A DNA stretch of 5,228 nucleotides from Actinomycetota bacterium. Lineage in GTDB: Bacteria > Actinomycetota > Acidimicrobiia > Acidimicrobiales > AC-25. The notes under the pieces are model-generated. The model was not told the DNA's origin and did not search any database. It saw only the letters and a list, made by a program, of their open reading frames with translations. The position numbers and the translations under genes are program-made. The stretch spans positions 5,925 to 11,152 of the forward strand of contig VAXF01000145.1 of assembly GCA_005888395.1 (NCBI GenBank). Direction: 5' to 3'. This document shows positions 1 through 5,228 of this stretch, piece after piece. Numbering within the stretch: the stretch's first letter is position 1; every line of letters starts with the position of its first letter.

Positions 1-2
1 GC

Positions 3-575
3 CTCGATCGGACGCTGTTGGCGGCGCTGGCCGGCGGGACGGTGATTGCGCGTGGCGCCAAGTCGGCTTCGGCCGCGGCCGGTGCCGGCCTCGACGTGGC
101 GTGGCGCGCCCCGAGGGAGACGCTCGAGGAGATCGTCGAGCACCTCTCGGCCCAGGACGGCATCGAGCGCGCCAGCGTCGCCGTCCAGCTGTTCGACCTC
201 GCCGGCCACCCGGCGCTCGACGCACTGCGGGCACGCGCCGGCACGCTGGTGGAGATCCCCGTCTACCGGTGGCGGCTGCCCGACGACCCCGGTCCCGCTC
301 ACCGCCTGATCGAGGCGACGGTCGCGCGCCGGCTCGATGCCGTCACGTTCACGAGCCAGCCGGCCGTCCACCACCTGTTTCGGCTGGCCGAGGGCACCGG
401 CTCCGCCGACGCGTTGCGCGCCGCGTTTGCGACCGACGTCCTGCCCGCGTGCATTGGGCCCGTGTGCGCGCTGGCCGCGCGCGAGGAGGGCATCGAGCGC
501 CTCGTCCACCCCGACCCCCCGCGTCTGCCCGTCATGGTCCGGCAGGTGACGGAGCTGCTAAGCGGTCGCGGCTGA
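3..575 (+). CDS. Uroporphyrinogen-III synthase (HemD) family protein, N-terminus cut off by window edge
   Basis: Only the last 190 residues are present. The frame is open to the left edge (Leu-Asp-Arg-Thr-Leu precedes a TTG at nt 18), so that TTG is probably internal rather than the start. Counting from nt 3, the HemD-type fold is visible as a helix-rich stretch with RGAKSASA near residues 17-24, a PVYRW strand near 86-90, the DAVTFTS core at 112-118 and ACIGPV at 149-154. HemD enzymes are about 250 residues and close hydroxymethylbilane into uroporphyrinogen III for haem, sirohaem and cobalamin synthesis. The DAVTFTSxPA and ACxGPV wording resembles, from memory, the actinobacterial subgroup typified by mycobacterial Rv0260c, which carries a C-terminal winged-helix domain. 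Here the protein stops right after the HemD domain (TGA 573-575). It may therefore be a stand-alone enzyme or a paralogue with another role, so no gene symbol is given. Its tail overlaps the convergent protease gene by 18 bp. Confidence 0.85.
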   Translation, partial: LDRTLLAALAGGTVIARGAKSASAAAGAGLDVAWRAPRETLEEIVEHLSAQDGIERASVAVQLFDLAGHPALDALRARAGTLVEIPVYRWRLPDDPGPAHRLIEATVARRLDAVTFTSQPAVHHLFRLAEGTGSADALRAAFATDVLPACIGPVCALAAREEGIERLVHPDPPRLPVMVRQVTELLSGRG

Positions 576-2765
576 AGCAGCCGCCAGCCGGCTGAGGACG
601 GCGTCGCACACGGCGGCGGTACCCCCGACGACCTCGACGTGCAACGGGTGCAGCTGCTGCAGGGCGGCGGCGACCGTCGCGGGCAGGCTGCACGTGGGAA
701 CGAGGAGCAGTGGCGCACCGGTGAGCCCGGCCAGCGGTCCCGACGACAGGCCGTCGGGGAAGGTCAACCCGCTGGCGACGTACACGTAGGTCGTGCTCGA
801 CGGCCAGCCCGCGGCGGCGGCCGAGGCGGCGGTGCCGTAGCGGTCGGTACCGGCCACCCGTGTCACGATCGCGCCGGTGGCGGACGCCGCGGCCTGGACC
901 ACCGCGTCGCACACCGCCCCGGTCCCGCCCAGCACCTCGACGTGTGTCGTCCGCAGCCGTACGAGCTCGTCGCGCACCGCACCTGGAAGCGCGCACGGTG
1001 CGGTCAGGAGAAGCGGGCCGGCGCCGTGCGAGGCGAGTGCGCCACCGGCGAGGCCGTCGGGGAACGCGGTGCCGCCCGCCAGGTAGACGGTGTCAGCCGT
1101 GACCCACCCGGCCCGGCTGAGCGCGACGGAGGTTGCGTAGCGGTCGGCGCCGGCCAGCTGCTGCACCGTCGCGCCGGTGATCTGGCCGACCTGACCGGCG
1201 ACGGTGTCGCACACGGCGGCGGCGCCGCCGACGATCGTGACGGTGAGGGGCCGGAGGCGGGACAGCTCGGCGGCGGTCTCTCCCGGGAGCGAGCACGGCG
1301 CGGTGAGCAGCAGCGGGCCCGGCTCCCGGCCGGCGAGAGCGCCCGTGGCCAGCGCGTCGGGGAAGGCGGTGCCGCTCGCGAGGTACACGATGGTCGAGCC
1401 GTTCGACCATCCCGCCTGGCTCACCGCCGCGGCAGTCGCATAGCGGGACGCGCCGGCGAGGCGTGTGACGCCGGGGGCGCCGGTGCTCGACGTCGTGGCG
1501 GGCGGCACCGACGGCAGGTTCTCACTGGCGGCGGTGGTCACCGCCTTGGCGATGTCGAGGAGGCCCGCGCCGTACCGGTCGTCGGGGCCTGGAGTGCCGA
1601 GGTCGGTCGCGGTGGCCATCAACACGGCCCGCACCTGCGCCGGCGTGATGCCGGGCGCCGACTGAAGGAGGAGGGCCGCGGCGCCGGCCACGTGCGGAGA
1701 GGCCATCGACGTACCCGAGAGGAAGTAGTAGCCGCCGACGCCGTTCGAGAACGTGTACTGGAGGATCCCGTCGGGGTGCCCGTCCCCGTTCAGGTCGACC
1801 GTATTGTCGCCACCGGGTGCGGCCAGCGCGATCTGGGGCCCGTGGTTCGAGTACGAGGCAGGCGCGCCGGTGAGCGTGGTGGCCGACACACCGATGGCGG
1901 CCGGGCACGCCGCCGGGTAGGCAACCGCACCGTTGCTGTTGCCGGCCGCGACCACGACCGTCACTCCGGCCGAGGTGGCGCGGGCGAGCTCGTCGCAGAG
2001 ACCTCCGTCGTTGTCGCCACCGAACGACAGGTTGATGACTTTTGCGCCGTGCGCCACCGCGTATTCGATCCCGGCGATGATCGTGTCGTAGGTGCCGGCC
2101 CCCGCGCTGTCCAGGGCCCGCACCGGCAGGATCGACGCGCCCGACGCCACGCCTGCGACGCCCACGGCGTTGTCAGTGGCCTGTGCGATCGTGCCGGCGA
2201 TGTGGGTCCCGTGACCGTTGGGATCGGACGTGTTCGTGTTGTTGCCGACGAAGTTGTAGCCGGGCAGCACGTGCAGCAGCTCCGGGTTCGGCGTGACACC
2301 CGTGTCGACCACGGCGACGGTGACGCCGGCACCCGTGATGCCCGTGCCCCAGATCGGCGCCCAGTCGGCCGAGCCGGCGACGCTGCGATCCCGGAGGTTC
2401 CACTGGACGGCGAAGTAGGGATCGCTCGGGACGGCGGCGATGTGGGCGATGCCGTCCGGCGCGGCCCACGCCACGCCCGGCCGGCCGCGGAGGCGGGCCG
2501 CGGTGGCGGCCTCGTCGCCCGGGGTGGTCTCGACGACGACGAGGTCGGGCCGGCCGGGCACGACACGCGGTGCGCGTCCGGTGGCGCTCGCCGCCAGCGA
2601 TCGGGGATCTACGCCGGGACGTGCCGCGACCAGGACGCGCCCGGGCGCGACCGAAGATTCGTGAGCGGTTGCCGCCGACGAGTGGGCCGCCCTCGCGAGA
2701 GGCGCTGCGAAGGCGAAGACGGCGATGGTCGCCGCCGCCGCGATCGTCGTCCTGCCTGCGCGCAT
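558..2765 (-). CDS. Secreted S8 (subtilisin/thermitase-like) serine protease with three C-terminal CWB2 cell wall-binding repeats
   Basis: This complete 735-residue gene starts at ATG 2763-2765 behind a purine-rich RBS and stops at TAG 558-560. A signal peptide covers residues 1-26: Arg at 2 and 5, a hydrophobic core, and a probable cut after Ala-Arg-Ala (24-26). Residues about 43-110 look like a subtilase propeptide that would be removed on maturation. The catalytic domain runs about 115-410, with the thermitase-like opening SDPYFAVQWNL, Asp154 in VVDTG, His185 in NGHGTH, oxyanion Asn276 in AAGN and Ser353 in SGTSMASPHVAG, so the full triad is intact. A DxNxDGxxDG loop at 324-333 is a likely calcium site. 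A Pro/Thr/Ser-rich linker (about 411-432) leads to three CWB2 repeats at about 433-527, 534-628 and 634-729. The protein should be exported by Sec and held non-covalently at the wall, cleaving extracellular or surface proteins; its substrate is unknown. Cys257 and Cys287 may form a disulfide in the catalytic domain. Confidence 0.95.
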   Translation of the reverse strand: MRAGRTTIAAAATIAVFAFAAPLARAAHSSAATAHESSVAPGRVLVAARPGVDPRSLAASATGRAPRVVPGRPDLVVVETTPGDEAATAARLRGRPGVAWAAPDGIAHIAAVPSDPYFAVQWNLRDRSVAGSADWAPIWGTGITGAGVTVAVVDTGVTPNPELLHVLPGYNFVGNNTNTSDPNGHGTHIAGTIAQATDNAVGVAGVASGASILPVRALDSAGAGTYDTIIAGIEYAVAHGAKVINLSFGGDNDGGLCDELARATSAGVTVVVAAGNSNGAVAYPAACPAAIGVSATTLTGAPASYSNHGPQIALAAPGGDNTVDLNGDGHPDGILQYTFSNGVGGYYFLSGTSMASPHVAGAAALLLQSAPGITPAQVRAVLMATATDLGTPGPDDRYGAGLLDIAKAVTTAASENLPSVPPATTSSTGAPGVTRLAGASRYATAAAVSQAGWSNGSTIVYLASGTAFPDALATGALAGREPGPLLLTAPCSLPGETAAELSRLRPLTVTIVGGAAAVCDTVAGQVGQITGATVQQLAGADRYATSVALSRAGWVTADTVYLAGGTAFPDGLAGGALASHGAGPLLLTAPCALPGAVRDELVRLRTTHVEVLGGTGAVCDAVVQAAASATGAIVTRVAGTDRYGTAASAAAAGWPSSTTYVYVASGLTFPDGLSSGPLAGLTGAPLLLVPTCSLPATVAAALQQLHPLHVEVVGGTAAVCDAVLSRLAAASAATA
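568..584. terminator. Inverted repeat at the convergent gene junction, candidate bidirectional terminator
   Basis: A perfect 7-bp inverted repeat, GCGGCTG-AAG-CAGCCGC, has arms at 568-574 and 578-584 and a 3-nt loop. The left arm and loop contain the HemD-family stop codon, and the whole element lies in the last codons of the opposing protease gene. A 10-bp palindrome, CAGCCGGCTG, follows at 585-594 and repeats the arm words, so alternative pairings are possible. Neither side has a T-tract, so this would be a U-less hairpin of the kind proposed for high-GC actinobacteria. It could equally be a by-product of Ala/Ser-rich coding sequence. Confidence 0.35.
579..1469 (-). repeat. Three tandem CWB2 (cell wall-binding repeat 2) units inside the protease gene
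   Basis: The repeats are encoded at about 1469-1185, 1166-882 and 866-579 with a period of 100-101 residues. Shared landmarks are AGxxRY (RY at 441-442, 542-543, 642-643), FPD (468-470, 568-570, 669-671), GxPLLL or GPLLLTAP, and GGxxAVCD. CWB2 (Pfam PF04122) usually occurs as three copies, and in clostridia the trimer anchors proteins to the wall through an anionic polymer. Each unit here also has two cysteines exactly 28 residues apart (491/519, 591/619, 692/720). The DNA of the units is related but clearly diverged, so this is an old duplication rather than a recent expansion. Confidence 0.9.
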
Positions 2766-2776
2766 GCCGAGTCCCG

Positions 2777-2785
2777 CTCCCCTCC
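2777..2785 (-). promoter_or_regulatory. Ribosome binding site of the protease gene
   Basis: The minus strand reads GGAGGGGAG, a strong anti-Shine-Dalgarno match. Its 3' end is 11 nt before the ATG at 2765, or 15 nt if the GGAGG core is used. The spacing is slightly long, but this supports the ATG as start, and the positively charged signal-peptide N-terminus follows it directly. Confidence 0.7.
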
Positions 2786-2791
2786 AACCCT

Positions 2792-2824
2792 CGAAGGGAT
2801 CTTCGGTTCGCCCGATTGCGGGCG
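2792..2824 (-). terminator. Two back-to-back hairpins between the YfhO-like gene and the protease gene
   Basis: On the minus strand the first hairpin is CGCCCG-CAAT-CGGGCG (2824-2809), a perfect 6-bp GC stem with a tetraloop. After the three bases AAC comes CGAAG-ATCC-CTTCG (2805-2792), a perfect 5-bp stem, also with a tetraloop. The pair begins 38 nt after the YfhO-like stop codon and ends 6 nt before the protease RBS. It could attenuate or end transcription from upstream, or act as a 5'-leader structure protecting the protease mRNA. No T-run follows, so a classical intrinsic terminator is not supported. Confidence 0.35.
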
Positions 2825-2844
2825 CTATAGCCAGGACGCGCTAT
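2822..2844 (-). repeat. Short direct repeat ATAGCGC, possible operator
   Basis: The minus-strand word ATAGCGC occurs at 2844-2838 and again at 2828-2822, 16 bp apart start to start (about one and a half helical turns). The first copy lies in the spacer of the promoter candidate and the second overlaps its -10 hexamer, which is where a repressor site would be expected. Two 7-mers are thin evidence and no matching regulator gene is in the window. Confidence 0.25.
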
Positions 2845-2851
2845 TTGTCGT
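2824..2851 (-). promoter_or_regulatory. Weak sigma-70-like promoter candidate for the protease gene
   Basis: The minus strand has ACGACA (2851-2846, four of six matches to TTGACA), a 16-nt spacer, then TATAGC (2829-2824, four of six matches to TATAAT). The stretch is distinctly AT-richer than its surroundings. A start near 2817 would give a leader of about 50 nt, but would begin inside the first hairpin and so transcribe only the second one intact. The promoter and the two-hairpin leader are therefore partly competing readings. Confidence 0.3.
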
Positions 2852-2858
2852 TATCGAA

Positions 2859-2870
2859 CGGACTAGTCCG
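2859..2870. other. Perfect 12-bp palindrome at the YfhO-like stop codon
   Basis: CGGACTAGTCCG reads the same on both strands, with the TAG stop codon of the YfhO-like gene (2865-2863) at its centre. As RNA it has no loop, so a protein-binding site or chance is more likely than a hairpin. Confidence 0.3.
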
Positions 2871-5228
2871 CGCCGATTACGGGCCGATTCGCGTGCCACC
2901 GCCGGGCGACCTCGGCGAGGAGGAGCGCGTTGACGGCCAGCAGCGCGAGGACGCTGACCACCAGCATGGCCGGCCATCCGGCGGGCACGTAGGAGAACTC
3001 GACACGCCGAGCGCCGGCGGGCACGGCGACGCCGCGCAGCACGGCATCGGCGCGGACCAGCCGCGCCCTGCGCCCGTCGACGCGCACCCGCCAACCGCGA
3101 GCGAAGGCGTCACGCAGCAGCACCATGCCGGCGGCGTGCCCGGCCGGGAGACGGACTTCCACCCGATCGGTGTCGGGCCGCGCCACGGCGAGCTGCTCGG
3201 CAGGCACTGCGCCCGGCGCCGGCGGTGGCGGGGCGGCGCGGTCGACCAGCAGTGTTCGGCGGATGTCGACGGCGCCGCTGTCGATCTGGTCGATCGCCTG
3301 CTGTGACGAGGCCGGGTGCCAGTCGTGGAAGAGGAGCGCCTCGGGCAGCGGTCCGGCGACGCCGTAGACGACGGCGTCGCTCGATGACACGACCTGGAAA
3401 GCGCCGGGTCGGTAGACGGAGTAGGCGACGTTGCCGCGGCGGGCGCGCTCGAGCGTGAGCGGCGCGGGCGATCGCGGTGGCGCCGTCCACGACAGGTGCA
3501 CCTGGTAGCGGCCCGGGCCGATGGCCGGGAACATGAACGTCACCCGCCCGAGGGCGACGAGGCCTCGAAAGCCGACCTCGGTCGTGCGCGTGGTGCCGTC
3601 GCGCCCGGTGACGACCGCGCGCAGACGGGCGGTGTCGGTGGGGGTGACATAGGTGTCGACCCGTCCGTGCTGGCTGGCGCGCAGCACGTAGAGCGCGAAC
3701 CCACTCGCCGGGCCGGTGATGGTGAAGTCGAGGCTGTCGCTCCGGCCGAGGACGAACGTGTCGCCACTGGCCGGAGCGACGTCGGCGCGCACCTGGGCCA
3801 GCGGCTCCTGGCCGAGCGGGGCGATCACCCGGCTCACGCCGAGGAGCGGGAGCCAGGGCGAGGCGAAGTTGGACTGTGGCGACAGGCGGAGGTAGGTAGG
3901 ACTTGGTTGGTCGACCGGGTCGAGCCGCTTGAACAGGGCCCGCTCTTCCACGGTCGGGAGCTTGTGGGCGCGCACGTCGGAGATCCCGTAGGCACCCAGC
4001 AGGTTGGGGAAGCCGGCGAGCTCCACGCCCGCGACGCGGTAGCCCGAGGTGGGAAGGTCGCGCAGCGACGTCGCCGGAGTGAGCGTGAAGCGACGGTCGG
4101 CCAGTGGCTGCACCTCGACACCGAGCCTGACCAACTCGATCAGCGTGATGCCCACCACGAGCGCGGCGAGCACCGACGGCGAGAGCACGGCGGCACGGGC
4201 CACGAGCGCCGCGCCCACCGCGGCCGCAAACAGCACGACCGCCCACCCGACCTCGGCGCGGGCGGCGTGCGCGTTCTCGAGCGGCGCGAAGCCGTGGGGC
4301 GTGATCAGCGCGCGCAGCGCCGCGGTCACGCCGACGCCGAAGACGGCGAGCACCGCGGTGCCCAACCCGATGTAGCGCGCCCGGACGCGAAAATGCTCGC
4401 GACGGGGTCGTATCCACGCGTCGACGGCGAAGCCCGCGGCCATCGCGAGGGCGAAGGCGGCCACCGACGATCCTCGACCGGTCGGGTTGCCGGAGAAGGG
4501 TGGGAGCGGACGTAGAAGATGCCAGAGCGGGCTCTGGTAGGCGACGGCCATGGTCACCGCGCCGACGCCGAGGAACGCCCACGCCATGCCGCTGCGGCGG
4601 CGGACCAGGGGCACCGACGCCGCCGCCAGCAGCGGTAGCAGGCCGATCCATGTGCTCGTCTCGACCGAGTTGATGCGGCCGAAGTACGCGTTCCCGCCGC
4701 CGAAGAGGTTGGGCACGACCAGGCGGAGCGCGGTCGCGTTGGGAAGGGCATCGCTGTAGGAGGTGGCGCGGTAGTAGCGGAGGTCGGCGTCGCGCAGCTC
4801 GGCGGCGAGCGGTGCGAGGAGTGCGGCGCCGATGGCGAGGCCCAGCACCACACCTCCCAGGCCGAGCATCACATGACGTGGCTGCGCCCGCGGCGCGGCA
4901 GGTGTCGAGACGAAGGCGCGAGCTGCGAGGTACGCGGCCACGAACCCGATGCACAGGACGGAGACGAACGGGAACGCGCCGGACAGGAGCGCGAACGTGG
5001 CCACGGCGAGCCCGGCGACGGCCGCGAGGCTTCCGCGCCGCAGCACGCGTTCCGCGAGCAGCATGGCGAGGGGGAGCGCGGCCGTTACATGCGTGTGCGG
5101 GAAGGCCAGCCAGGCGATGTTGAACCCGCAGAACCCGAACGACGCGGCGGCGACGCCGGCCGCCGCCGGTCGTAGGCCGATGGCGCGCGCGAACGCGTAC
5201 GTGCCGAACACCAGGGCCACCAGCCGCG
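2863..5228 (-). CDS. YfhO-family polytopic membrane protein, N-terminus cut off by window edge
   Basis: The last 787 residues are present; the stop is TAG 2863-2865. The frame is open to the right edge, and the GTG at 5220 sits inside a hydrophobic helix, so the true start is outside. Counting from that GTG, about eleven membrane helices can be picked by eye before residue 366 (for example 17-39, 65-100, 117-139, 191-206, 211-230, 252-270, 282-304, 323-366). A mostly beta-type exterior region of about 375 residues follows, then one last helix at 748-770 and a short charged tail. Family landmarks are FGFCGFNIAWLAFPHTHV (28-45), PNLFGGGNAYFG and the ETSTWIGLLPLL segment (170-199), LPPFSGNPTGRGS before an Ala-rich helix (239-251), and the C-terminal GWRVRVDGRRARL ... 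VAVPAGARRVEFSYVPAGW pattern (709-749). YfhO proteins are GT-C-like; Bacillus and Listeria members are needed for sugar decoration of lipoteichoic acid. The substrate here is unknown, perhaps another envelope glycopolymer. The protease gene follows 97 bp downstream on the same strand. Confidence 0.88.
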   Translation of the reverse strand, partial: RLVALVFGTYAFARAIGLRPAAAGVAAASFGFCGFNIAWLAFPHTHVTAALPLAMLLAERVLRRGSLAAVAGLAVATFALLSGAFPFVSVLCIGFVAAYLAARAFVSTPAAPRAQPRHVMLGLGGVVLGLAIGAALLAPLAAELRDADLRYYRATSYSDALPNATALRLVVPNLFGGGNAYFGRINSVETSTWIGLLPLLAAASVPLVRRRSGMAWAFLGVGAVTMAVAYQSPLWHLLRPLPPFSGNPTGRGSSVAAFALAMAAGFAVDAWIRPRREHFRVRARYIGLGTAVLAVFGVGVTAALRALITPHGFAPLENAHAARAEVGWAVVLFAAAVGAALVARAAVLSPSVLAALVVGITLIELVRLGVEVQPLADRRFTLTPATSLRDLPTSGYRVAGVELAGFPNLLGAYGISDVRAHKLPTVEERALFKRLDPVDQPSPTYLRLSPQSNFASPWLPLLGVSRVIAPLGQEPLAQVRADVAPASGDTFVLGRSDSLDFTITGPASGFALYVLRASQHGRVDTYVTPTDTARLRAVVTGRDGTTRTTEVGFRGLVALGRVTFMFPAIGPGRYQVHLSWTAPPRSPAPLTLERARRGNVAYSVYRPGAFQVVSSSDAVVYGVAGPLPEALLFHDWHPASSQQAIDQIDSGAVDIRRTLLVDRAAPPPPAPGAVPAEQLAVARPDTDRVEVRLPAGHAAGMVLLRDAFARGWRVRVDGRRARLVRADAVLRGVAVPAGARRVEFSYVPAGWPAMLVVSVLALLAVNALLLAEVARRWHANRPVIGAD

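Noticed and set aside
18..20. TTG as the start codon of the HemD-family gene
   Set aside because: The frame stays open to the left edge with plausible HemD-like residues, and the N-terminal part of the fold is missing if translation begins here.
579..1469. The three repeat units as a mobile or recently expanded DNA repeat
   Set aside because: The units match at protein level but have diverged in DNA, which fits an ancestral domain triplication common to CWB2 proteins.
639..2933. A 764-codon open frame on the plus strand antisense to the protease
   Set aside because: It is Arg/Gly/Ala-rich with no recognisable domain and lies opposite a gene with an intact triad and repeats. Long antisense frames are expected when third positions are almost all G or C.
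3496..4515. A 339-codon plus-strand open frame opposite the YfhO-like gene
   Set aside because: It is a charged, low-complexity shadow of a membrane-protein gene, with no domain signature or persuasive RBS.
3110..4954. A 614-codon open frame on the minus strand in another frame of the YfhO-like gene
   Set aside because: The composition is Arg/Pro/Ala-rich with no membrane helices or motifs, while the overlapping frame matches the YfhO family throughout.
5218..5220. GTG as the start codon of the YfhO-like gene
   Set aside because: It falls within a hydrophobic helix, the frame stays open to the window edge, and the family's first membrane helices would be missing.

Overview
The window is very GC-rich (about 70% by eye, G/C-heavy third positions). 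It encodes a secreted subtilase with cell wall-binding type 2 repeats, a YfhO-type membrane protein and an actinobacterial-style HemD-family protein. This combination suggests a high-GC actinobacterium. A deep-branching class such as Acidimicrobiia or Thermoleophilia is a guess from domain architecture; no marker gene here proves it.

Layout: (1) nt 3-575, plus strand: the C-terminal 190 residues of a HemD-family (uroporphyrinogen-III synthase-like) protein whose start lies left of the window. (2) nt 558-2765, minus strand: a complete 735-residue exported S8 serine protease with signal peptide, propeptide-like region, subtilase catalytic domain and three tandem CWB2 repeats. Its tail overlaps the HemD-family tail by 18 bp, and a perfect inverted repeat sits at the junction. 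(3) nt 2766-2862: a 97-bp intergenic gap with two back-to-back hairpins, a short direct repeat, a weak promoter-like pair and a clear purine-rich ribosome binding site for the protease. (4) nt 2863-5228, minus strand: a YfhO-family polytopic membrane protein, complete at the C-terminus and cut at the N-terminus by the right edge.

The YfhO-like gene and the protease are co-oriented and both concern the cell envelope. They could be partly co-transcribed, but the hairpins between them and the promoter-like element allow separate expression. The HemD-family gene is convergent and has no evident functional link to them. I saw no RNA genes, mobile elements, CRISPR arrays or defence genes, and nothing that amounts to a new multi-gene system. 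The points most worth checking are the one-cysteine-pair-per-repeat pattern in the wall-binding region, the overlapping convergent tails with a hairpin, and the structured protease leader.
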